Shown here piece by piece: positions 1 through 5,556 of a stretch of DNA of 9,191 nucleotides (position 1 is its first letter; every line of letters starts with the position of its first letter). The stretch spans positions 1 to 9,191 of the forward strand of contig JAUWMS010000060.1 in assembly GCA_030613045.1 (NCBI GenBank). Reading direction: 5' to 3'. The notes below the pieces were generated by a model that worked only from the letters and a program-made list of their open reading frames with translations, was not told the DNA's origin and did no database searches. The stretch comes from Candidatus Latescibacterota bacterium. Its GTDB lineage: Bacteria; Latescibacterota; 4484-107. Position numbers and translations under genes: made by a program.

Positions 1-51
1 TATGACGTTCCGTACAGGCTTCTTCAACGGACGCTATCCGATCACAACGTC
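1..51 (-). promoter_or_regulatory. Start of a transcript with a foldable leader, cut by the window edge
   Basis: This is the first part of the RNA expected from the promoter at 56-84. Read on the minus strand, a six-base arm at 51-46 (GACGTT) is complementary to AACGTC at 9-4. Inside it, TCCGT (31-27) pairs with ACGGA (13-9), with one base shared by the two possible helices. The outer arm begins almost exactly where transcription should start, so the RNA may open with a closed stem. No coding start with a usable ribosome site is visible: a GTG after a GGAG runs into a stop two codons later. It could be an untranslated leader or the start of a small RNA gene. It does not match a tRNA. The rest lies outside the window. 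Confidence 0.3.
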
Positions 52-55
52 TCCA

Positions 56-84
56 AATATAGCGTAAAAGCGGCAAAGTGTCAA
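56..84 (-). promoter_or_regulatory. Near-consensus sigma-70 promoter firing out of the window
   Basis: On the minus strand the -35 box is TTGACA (84-79), a perfect consensus. The spacer is 17 bases and the -10 box is TATATT (61-56), one mismatch from TATAAT. Transcription should start near 51-48 and run toward position 1. It lies just beyond the hairpin that ends the purine permease gene, so it most likely opens an independent unit rather than serving any gene in this window. The hexamers and spacing are read directly; activity is inferred. Confidence 0.7.
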
Positions 85-115
85 CCCTTTTTCTCACCGA
101 AGCGCGCATAAACAA

Positions 116-147
116 CCTCCCGCAGGTCAGGCGAAACCTGCGGGAGG
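116..147 (-). terminator. Hairpin after the permease gene, probable terminator
   Basis: There is a perfect 12-bp inverted repeat (116-127 with 136-147, arm CCTCCCGCAGGT) around an 8-nt loop. It starts 24 nt after the permease stop codon. On the minus strand it is followed by a short, imperfect T-rich stretch (TTGTTTATG), weaker than a textbook U-tract. The long GC-rich stem and the promoter immediately beyond it support a transcription stop. The loop and inner stem also look like a dispersed palindromic repeat, so it may be a repeat copy used as a terminator. Confidence 0.6.
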
Positions 148-171
148 GGAGAGCGTTCAGAGCAACGTTTC

Positions 172-1464
172 CTATCCATAGGGATAGAAGATAAAGAACA
201 ACAGCGACAGCGCGCACAACACCCAGGATCCTGCGTGCACTTCTTGGTAACGTCCCGAGATCACTTTGAACAGCGGATACAGCACGAAGCCGGCGGTCAT
301 GCCCACCCCGATATTATACGTGAAGCTCATCAACACAATGACACTGAACGCGGGAATCAGTTCCGTATAATCGTCGAAAGGGATTTTTGTGATCGGACTC
401 AGCATCAAAAGGCCCACGATGATCAACGCCGGGCCATAGGCCAGCGGAGGAATTGCGGTAAGAAACGGCGCGAAAAACAGCGCGAGCAGAAAGAAAAAAG
501 CCGTCACTACCGCGGTCAATCCCGTCTTCCCGCCCGCCTCGATGCCGGCCGCCGACTCGATGTACGTCCCCGTCGTGGTCGTGCCCATCAATGCTCCGAA
601 TACCGTCGCCAGCGCATCCGCCAGCATAGGTCGCTCGACTTGGGGTAGATTTCCGTGCTCGTCCAAAAGCCCGGCCCGCGCGGAGACCCCGATCAGGGTT
701 CCCATCGTATCCACAAAATCCATCACAAATACGGTCAGGATCACCGCGAAAAAACCCCACGTAAACGCGCCCGCAATATCGAGTTTCAGAAAGATCGGCG
801 AAAGACTCGGCGGCAGACTCACCCACGCCTCGGGAAGCTGGACCACCCCTGTGATGAAGGAGAGCGCCGTTGTCCCCAGAATTCCCCACAGAATCGCTCC
901 CCGAACGCGCCGCACCATCAAAATTCCAATAAGCACGAATCCAAAGATCGCCAGCAGCACGGAGGAACTGGTGATGTGCCCCATTCTCACCGGCGCCCCC
1001 GGAACGCCCAGCGACACGATTCCCGCATCGTTGAGGCCGATAAAGGTCAGAAATAACCCGATGCCCACGGCAAAACTGTACTTCAGCGATTCCGGGATCG
1101 CCCGAACCAACCAACTCCGCACCTTGAACACCGTCAGCAGTGTAAACAGTACGCCCCCGATGAAAATCGCCCCCAAGGCCGTCTGCCACGAATATCCCAG
1201 CACCTTCACTCCCGTGTATGCAACAAACGCATTCTCTCCCATATACGGCGCGATCGCAAAGGGACGATTCGCGTAAAATCCCATAATCAGCGTGCCGAAA
1301 ACCGCCGATAGGATCGTGGCCACCATGGAGGGCCCCTTCGGAATACCGGCCGCCGATAGAATCGCCGGGTTCACGATGAGGATGTAAGCCATCGTCATAA
1401 ATGTCGTAATGCCCGCGATGATCTCCGTTCGAACATTCGTCCCAGACTCCTTCAAACGAAACAT
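172..1464 (-). CDS. AzgA/PbuG-type purine (hypoxanthine/guanine/adenine) permease
   Basis: This is an inner-membrane, proton-coupled nucleobase transporter of the AzgA branch of the NCS2 (nucleobase-cation symporter-2) superfamily, expected to import purine bases for salvage. The 430-residue product is the usual family length and strongly hydrophobic throughout. Visible landmarks are the N-terminal ITTFMTMAYILIVNP block (about 19-33), APYMGENAF (72-80), MDFVDTMGTLIG (248-259) and TGTYIESAAG followed by GGKTGLTAV (298-319), the last two being transport-core segments. APYMGENAF differs from the APGMG-x-N form of the enterobacterial proteins, so exact substrate preference is open. The ATG at 1464 is chosen because a perfect GGAGG (1475-1471) sits 6 nt upstream; the open frame runs 34 codons further, but that part is translated repeat DNA. 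The gene follows the dehydrogenase by 105 bp, mostly a palindromic repeat. No purine riboswitch is recognisable upstream. Confidence 0.93.
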   Translation of the reverse strand: MFRLKESGTNVRTEIIAGITTFMTMAYILIVNPAILSAAGIPKGPSMVATILSAVFGTLIMGFYANRPFAIAPYMGENAFVAYTGVKVLGYSWQTALGAIFIGGVLFTLLTVFKVRSWLVRAIPESLKYSFAVGIGLFLTFIGLNDAGIVSLGVPGAPVRMGHITSSSVLLAIFGFVLIGILMVRRVRGAILWGILGTTALSFITGVVQLPEAWVSLPPSLSPIFLKLDIAGAFTWGFFAVILTVFVMDFVDTMGTLIGVSARAGLLDEHGNLPQVERPMLADALATVFGALMGTTTTGTYIESAAGIEAGGKTGLTAVVTAFFFLLALFFAPFLTAIPPLAYGPALIIVGLLMLSPITKIPFDDYTELIPAFSVIVLMSFTYNIGVGMTAGFVLYPLFKVISGRYQEVHAGSWVLCALSLLFFIFYPYG

Positions 1465-1485
1465 GTTGGGCCTCCTTTCCAGAGG

Positions 1486-1590
1486 CAATGAGGAATGAAC
1501 AATGAGGAATGAACAATACCCCCCCCGGCCTCCCCACTTCGTGGGGGGTGCAAAGGTATTGCTCATTCCTCATTGCTCATTATTCATTAT
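1486..1590. repeat. Composite tandem plus inverted repeat between dehydrogenase and permease
   Basis: A 14-bp unit (CAATGAGGAATGAA) occurs twice in tandem at 1486-1513. The second copy plus CAATACC (1500-1520) is inverted at 1555-1575 with 20 of 21 positions complementary. The centre holds a run of seven C, then CCCCAC-TTC-GTGGGG (about 1532-1546), a small tight hairpin. Further degenerate copies of the AATGAG/AATAATGA word continue to about 1590. The right arm reaches into the 3' end of the dehydrogenase gene and contains its stop codon; the left edge ends close to the permease ribosome site. In RNA this would make a large hairpin. It resembles short dispersed repeats of uncultured FCB-type genomes rather than an IS end, as there is no transposase. 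Confidence 0.8.
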
Positions 1591-2547
1591 GATGACCTTC
1601 AAGGCCTCCCGTTTCGATGCTTCCTCAAAAGCCGCCAGCCCTTCTTCCAGCGGAAACGTCCGTCCGATCAGCGACCGCACGTCTATGGCCCTTTCCTCCA
1701 ACCAGCGAATCGCCGGCGCAAAGGGACCGCATCGGGAACCAATCACCGTAATCTCATCCACGACCAAGGGCGTCAGATCGATCTCCGACGCACCGGCCAG
1801 GGTCGTTTTCAACACCACCGTCCCGCGCGGCCGCACCCACCCGCAGGCCTGCTCAAACCCTTCCGGCGAGCCGGTAGCCTCCACGACTAGGTCGTACCGA
1901 AGAGGTTGCCCCTCTCGCATTTCCGTTTCATCCTCCGCCGGACGGGTCCGTATCCCCTTTTTCGACAGGATCGAAAGGTTCTTCCGATGCTTCCCGACGA
2001 CCTCCGGATCACACCCGATTCGGTGGAGCACCTGCGCGATCAGAAGCCCCAGCTTGCCATCTCCCAGCAGCAACACCCGATCCGTGGGGCGGATGGACAC
2101 CTGCTCGAGAATCTCCAAAGCCGCCGCCAACGGCTCCACGAAGATCGCTTCTTCGTCCGATAGGGCATCGGGAACGCGGTGGAGATTTTGCTCCGGAAGC
2201 ACGAGGTTTTCCGCAAAGGCTCCGTCCCGTCCCGAAATTCCCAACACCGACCGATCCGGACAGTGCCGCTCCATTCCTCTCAGGCAATAGGCGCACTTTC
2301 CGCACCCGCAATTGATTGCTCCGACTACACGCCGGCCCACCCATTTCTTCTCGTCGCACTGCTCCACTACCCCGACGAATTCGTGTCCCGAAATGCCTCT
2401 GAAATCCATGTATCCCTTGGCGATCTCCAGGTCGGTACGACAAATCCCGGCCGCCAGCACCCGGACCAATGCCTCTCCGGCCTTCCGTTTGGGCATCGCG
2501 TACTCTTTGGTAAAAGCCAACGCCCCGTCGTAATAGATCGCCTTCAC
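1570..2547 (-). CDS. Zinc-dependent medium-chain alcohol dehydrogenase family protein
   Basis: This is a cytosolic NAD(P)-dependent oxidoreductase of the zinc-containing medium-chain dehydrogenase/reductase family, which interconverts alcohols or polyols and carbonyls. Catalytic-zinc ligands fit Cys36 (ICRTD), His55-Glu56 (GHE) and Glu138 (VEPLA). A structural-zinc lobe is complete at Cys82, Cys85, Cys88 and Cys96 with the classic 2-2-7 spacing. The Rossmann loop is GDGKLG (162-167). At 325 residues it is slightly short for the family (about 340-350). Substrate cannot be assigned; relatives carry labels such as threonine or sorbitol dehydrogenase. The start is GTG at 2547, with GGAGG (2561-2557) 9 nt upstream. 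The last residues (Met-Asn-Asn-Glu-Gln) and the TGA stop are encoded by the neighbouring repeat, so the original C-terminus may have been replaced. It lies 113 bp after the PilZ gene with no obvious hairpin between. Confidence 0.92.
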   Translation of the reverse strand: MKAIYYDGALAFTKEYAMPKRKAGEALVRVLAAGICRTDLEIAKGYMDFRGISGHEFVGVVEQCDEKKWVGRRVVGAINCGCGKCAYCLRGMERHCPDRSVLGISGRDGAFAENLVLPEQNLHRVPDALSDEEAIFVEPLAAALEILEQVSIRPTDRVLLLGDGKLGLLIAQVLHRIGCDPEVVGKHRKNLSILSKKGIRTRPAEDETEMREGQPLRYDLVVEATGSPEGFEQACGWVRPRGTVVLKTTLAGASEIDLTPLVVDEITVIGSRCGPFAPAIRWLEERAIDVRSLIGRTFPLEEGLAAFEEASKREALKVIIMNNEQ

Positions 2548-2660
2548 AAGCTTGGCCCTCCGGAAGATTCCATCGCAAAGACGCCCAAGAGCAGCATCGA
2601 AGCGTTTTTCCGTTGCGCTCCAAAAAACGGCACGCTCAGCGGTTTAGGCCCACCCACGCG

Positions 2661-3227
2661 TCAATACATAGACGTAAAGACGATGTCCGTGAAATCCATT
2701 GAAGGTTCGGAGAAACGATCTACCCCATATTGGCCCCACAGCTCGTCAATCTTCTTACTGGCCTTCTCCCATGTCGGAATATCGGAGAGAATTTTCACGG
2801 TCTCCTGATAGCGTTCCCGATTCCCCTTGAACAAGCGCTCCACGAAGTACCCCTCCTGCTTTTTATCGATCAGCTTATGCAAAGGAATACTGACCATTCG
2901 GATGCGCTTCAGGAAGAGCGTCAGATCGTTGTCCGAGATGTTCGTGAAGCGAGTCCCCACTATGTACACATTGGGTCCCAATGGCTTGATGAGCGCCACC
3001 TCCACCTCCGCCCGGACCATATCCCCCTGCATGTTCAAAGCGATTCCCAACGTCGAAGATTTCTCGATCCCCTCGATGCTCTCCATCTGGATCCCCACCC
3101 CGGTGCGCGATACATCCGCCGTCGTGGCCTTCTTCTTCTCCTCCTCCTTACCGGCAATCCAATACACCACCGGGAGCTTCATATCCAGCCGGATGGCCCC
3201 TCGAATGTCCGGAGCTCGTGTGATCAT
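2661..3227 (-). CDS. PilZ-domain cyclic-di-GMP-binding protein
   Basis: This is a cytosolic receptor-type protein expected to bind the second messenger cyclic di-GMP. Both ligand-binding motifs of the PilZ domain are intact: RxxxR (Arg9 and Arg13) and DxSxxG (Asp38, Ser40, Gly43). The beta-barrel runs to about residue 105, ending in the typical GTRFTNIS...L..FLKRI block. About 75 further residues (charged, probably helical, with a Trp-containing segment near the end) follow and are not recognised. A start 15 bases upstream (ATG at 3242) is possible but has no ribosome site, whereas the ATG at 3227 has GGAGG (3240-3236) 8 nt before it; the shorter form of 188 residues is chosen. No cyclase, phosphodiesterase, pilus or flagellar gene is nearby, so its output is unknown. 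Confidence 0.88.
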   Translation of the reverse strand: MITRAPDIRGAIRLDMKLPVVYWIAGKEEEKKKATTADVSRTGVGIQMESIEGIEKSSTLGIALNMQGDMVRAEVEVALIKPLGPNVYIVGTRFTNISDNDLTLFLKRIRMVSIPLHKLIDKKQEGYFVERLFKGNRERYQETVKILSDIPTWEKASKKIDELWGQYGVDRFSEPSMDFTDIVFTSMY

Positions 3228-3315
3228 CTTCCCGTCCTCCATAGGTTAAAGGTAGCCGTCAGCCTACAGAACCCCACTTCACTCGTTGGAAAGGGTACCC
3301 GCAAGCTGACAGTTG

Positions 3316-3447
3316 AGCCACTTGTAAAACGTTCCTCAGATGAGATTGCTTCGGCGCTTTGTGCCTCGCAATGACAATAAAATAAAGTCGTTTTGTCGTT
3401 GCGAGCGGAGTTGCGTCCCCTCGTTTTTCGGACTTTTGCAAGTGGCT
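3316..3447. repeat. Nested palindromic repeat element between PilZ and channel genes
   Basis: An outer inverted repeat pairs 3316-3329 (AGCCACTTGTAAAA) with 3434-3447, 13 of 14 complementary. An inner one pairs 3365-3376 (CTCGCAATGACA) with 3394-3405, 11 of 12 complementary, the odd position allowing a wobble pair on one RNA strand. The stretch at about 3340-3376 (GAGATTGCTTCGG...CTCGCAATGACA) resembles a very common dispersed bacterial repeat. The element fills about half of the 280-bp gap at 3228-3507, and no gene is supported inside it: the short open frames there are uninterrupted by chance. I see no clear promoter for the PilZ gene in the rest of the gap. Confidence 0.75.
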
Positions 3448-3507
3448 GAATTAAATGATAGGCGTTTCTTTCCTGTCCGACGTGCGATTTGTTTTTCTAC
3501 CCCCCTT

Positions 3508-4548
3508 TCAACGTTTCTCAAACTTCGGTCGTTCCTCGGCCAGCACCACCAAGCGATCCCCTTGCCGAGCGACCGCACTCAGGGATGGATTGGTGACCGA
3601 CTTCCCATCATGCTCTAAGGCGATTAAAATCGTATTGTACTCCCGCTTCAAGAGCCCGAACAATTCCTCCATCGTCCTCCCCACATACGACGAAGGGACC
3701 TCCACCTTGTAGAAGGCGTTGCCATACAATCCACATACCAACTCCGACACCACCTCCGAAATTCCATGATCCAACGCGGAGCGCACCAACAGCCGGCTCG
3801 ACAACTCCCCCGTCACCACGATTTCATCCGCTTTGGCCCTTTTCGCATGCTGCACGTTCTCCGGATCCAGCAGCTCCACGCACGTATAGACCTGCGGACT
3901 CAGGGATTCAATCGTCAGCACCGTCAGAATCGCCTTCGCATCCCGGGACTCCGGCTCCACCTCTTCATCTAACAGCACAATCGCCGTGGTGGCCTCCTCG
4001 ATGTGCGCCCGCTTGAGCACAGATTCTCCCGTAGGGTCTCCCCGCACGAAGAAAATCTCCTCCTCGTCCACCGGCTTCTGCTCGGTCTTCGCCACGATCA
4101 CAATGGGAATCTCGTCCGTTTTCGGATCCGACCGCAGCTCGCGGATAATATCCTCCGCCTTAAAATTCCAATTGCAGAGGACAATATGCCCCTTCGCTTT
4201 GATCTGCTTCATTCCACGTTCCTCCTTGAGTTTTCGATCGAACAACTCCCCCGTAATCGTCGAAATGAGCAGCCCCAAAAAGCCGATCCCGAAGAACATC
4301 ACCAATACGGCTACGATCCGGCCTCCAACCGTGATCGGGTATTTATCTCCGAACCCCACCGTCGTCACCGTTACGAAAACCCACCACAGCGCATCTCCGA
4401 AGCTTGTGAACTGCTCGTTTTCGCCGAACTCGAATATCCGGATCCCCAACAGCCCGACCGCCACCACCAGCACACTCAAAGCCACCAGTCGCCGGTAGCG
4501 ATTCCGGCTGATCTTTCGGGCCAAACGAAGCCATATCTGGTAAAACAT
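3508..4548 (-). CDS. Two-TM potassium channel with cytosolic RCK (TrkA-N/TrkA-C) domain
   Basis: This is an inner-membrane potassium channel of the voltage-gated-like superfamily in its two-helix form, with a ligand-gating ring outside the pore. Layout of the 346 residues: short basic N-terminus, helix 1 (about 21-39), pore helix, selectivity filter TVGFGD (63-68, within TVTTVGFGD), helix 2 (about 76-100), RCK-N/TrkA-N domain (about 119-240), and TrkA-C domain (about 275-345). The filter is canonical, so potassium selectivity is well supported. The nucleotide-binding loop reads HIVLCNWN instead of Gly-x-Gly-x-x-Gly, so classic NAD binding may be lost or altered. The ATG at 4548 has GGAG (4559-4556) 7 nt upstream. 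It has 96 bp before it and a 280-bp repeat-bearing gap after it, so it may be transcribed alone. The physiological ligand is not visible. Confidence 0.92.
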   Translation of the reverse strand: MFYQIWLRLARKISRNRYRRLVALSVLVVAVGLLGIRIFEFGENEQFTSFGDALWWVFVTVTTVGFGDKYPITVGGRIVAVLVMFFGIGFLGLLISTITGELFDRKLKEERGMKQIKAKGHIVLCNWNFKAEDIIRELRSDPKTDEIPIVIVAKTEQKPVDEEEIFFVRGDPTGESVLKRAHIEEATTAIVLLDEEVEPESRDAKAILTVLTIESLSPQVYTCVELLDPENVQHAKRAKADEIVVTGELSSRLLVRSALDHGISEVVSELVCGLYGNAFYKVEVPSSYVGRTMEELFGLLKREYNTILIALEHDGKSVTNPSLSAVARQGDRLVVLAEERPKFEKR

Positions 4549-4569
4549 GGGCCGGCTCCAGAGGGGAAG

Positions 4570-4642
4570 ACGTGAAAGTAAAACGTAAAACGTGAAGGGA
4601 GGATGCGTGGAGGTCTTGCGTGCTCCGCGATCTCTGCGGTAA
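4570..4642. repeat. Short dispersed repeats upstream of the channel gene
   Basis: Two unrelated repeat scraps share the 96-bp gap. At 4570-4596 the words ACGTGAA and AAAACGT alternate, with ACGTGAA at both ends. At about 4618-4642 lies a half-copy (CTCCGCGATCTCTGCGGTAAA) of the same word family found inverted inside the 769-residue gene at 5916-5986. No convincing promoter or terminator is visible in this gap; the ribosome site of the channel gene lies at its far end. Confidence 0.6.
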
Positions 4643-4644
4643 AC

Positions 4645-5556
4645 CTATTTTTCCTGGTCTTTCATCTCCTCCGGCAACCTTAGATGAAGGCGCTCCTCCG
4701 GGAATCCCCGATTCACCCGTCGGGAAAGGAACGTGATCTCAATGCGGTGCGCTCCCTGAGTAAGCTCGATCCGCTCAGGCAAACGCACCCCGTCCACGTT
4801 TTTGAAGTGCGCCATCGTCCTTCGACATAAGAGATGGCCGGAGCGATCCCACATCTCCTCCTCCGTTGGGGTTAGATCCCAGCCGTCCACGCTCAACCGC
4901 CGGACGAACGCCCCCTTTTCCAGCACGAGCAGATAGCCCTCCTCCGTGCGCCGGAACTCGGAGACGTACATCGAATCGGCAGGGCTCACACGCACCGTCC
5001 CCAAAAGCATGTCCCCCACATCCGAATTTTCGATTTCCAAGCCCACCCAATTTCGCCAGAACGCTCCGGTCGGCTCCTCGATGAAGCGATCCGACGTGGG
5101 GAAATAGGCCCTCAAGCGGTCTCCGAAAAGCGATGCCTCTAACACGCGAATTCCGAACGCTCCATCCACGTGAAGTTTCAACCGATCCGGCGCCTTGTAG
5201 AACAACCTCAGCCATGCCCTCTGATTCGGCCCCATTCCCCACATCCGAATCTGTGCGCGGCCCTCAAAATCCTCGATTCCCGCGGCCTGCGCCTCCAGCT
5301 GGGTCAGCACTTCGCCGATCCCGACGCAGGGGAACGGCCCCCGTCTTCGGAGCATCGAACATCCACAAAGCATACCGATCAGGAAAAGGAACGTCGCAAA
5401 TCTGAAACTCTTCTGGACACGTGAGCAGAAGCGCAGGGTTCGTTTCGGGATTGCGGATTGCGGACTGCGAATTGCGGAGGGCAAAGCACCAAGTGCAAAG
5501 TGAACAATCCGAAATCGGCTATCGCAACAAAAGCATTTTTCGTCCCCATCGAGCAT
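4645..5556 (-). CDS. LolA/LolB-fold lipoprotein, DUF4292-like
   Basis: This is a probable periplasmic or outer-membrane lipoprotein resembling the DUF4292 group, whose fold is that of the lipoprotein carriers LolA/LolB. Support comes from a lipidation segment (hydrophobic 52-63, then Leu-Cys-Gly-Cys with Cys66) and, after it, a phi-x-x-phi-x-x-x-x-GIEDFEGRAQIR strand start, followed by WLRLFYKAPDRLKLHV, FGIRVLEASLFGDRLRAYFP and repeated antiparallel-strand patterns to the C-terminus. The start is uncertain. The only ATG upstream of the signal sequence (5556) lies within the preceding gene (38-bp overlap), has a weak GGGGAAG ribosome site and would add about 50 residues before the signal, partly translated from a 7-bp tandem repeat. 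No ATG, GTG or TTG start lies close before the hydrophobic stretch; ATG codons inside it would destroy the signal. The true N-terminus may be altered by the repeat. The neighbours are secreted proteins and a TPR lipoprotein, so an envelope role is likely. Confidence 0.75.
   Translation of the reverse strand: MLDGDEKCFCCDSRFRIVHFALGALPSAIRSPQSAIPKRTLRFCSRVQKSFRFATFLFLIGMLCGCSMLRRRGPFPCVGIGEVLTQLEAQAAGIEDFEGRAQIRMWGMGPNQRAWLRLFYKAPDRLKLHVDGAFGIRVLEASLFGDRLRAYFPTSDRFIEEPTGAFWRNWVGLEIENSDVGDMLLGTVRVSPADSMYVSEFRRTEEGYLLVLEKGAFVRRLSVDGWDLTPTEEEMWDRSGHLLCRRTMAHFKNVDGVRLPERIELTQGAHRIEITFLSRRVNRGFPEERLHLRLPEEMKDQEK
5448..5475. repeat. 7-bp tandem repeat at the lipoprotein gene's 5' end
   Basis: Four consecutive 7-bp units read GGATTGC, GGATTGC, GGACTGC, GAATTGC on the plus strand. 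They are followed by GGA and, after a spacer, by related words (AGTGCAAAGTG, AATCCGAAATCGG) up to about 5517, where the previous gene stops. The tract lies inside the open frame of the lipoprotein gene, between its only ATG and its signal sequence, and contributes residues such as Ser-Ala-Ile-Arg-Ser-Pro-Gln-Ser-Ala-Ile. It is too short and irregular for a CRISPR array. Confidence 0.75.

Noticed and set aside
235..1276. Plus-strand open frames opposite the permease
   Set aside because: They are antisense shadows of a well-conserved transporter; composition is Arg/His/Pro-rich and no domain is recognisable.
1465..1570. Purine riboswitch ahead of the purine permease
   Set aside because: The leader is occupied by the AATGAG repeat and a C-rich hairpin; no three-helix purine aptamer pattern is visible.
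1502..2290. 262-codon plus-strand frame opposite the dehydrogenase
   Set aside because: It runs antisense to conserved zinc and Rossmann motifs, begins in the repeat, and has low-complexity Ser/Arg content.
2545..2598. A 17-codon open frame (ATG near 2598) whose TGA overlaps the GTG start of the dehydrogenase, like a leader peptide with coupled translation
   Set aside because: The ribosome site is weak, the length is within chance, and the dehydrogenase has its own good GGAGG. There are no tell-tale repeated codons or attenuator hairpins.
3259..3712. Several short frames on both strands in the gap between the PilZ and channel genes
   Set aside because: They translate palindromic repeat DNA or the antisense of the channel's 3' end, with no ribosome sites.
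5448..5520. Possible CRISPR-like array
   Set aside because: The units are only 7 bp, with no spacers and no cas genes; this is a simple tandem repeat.
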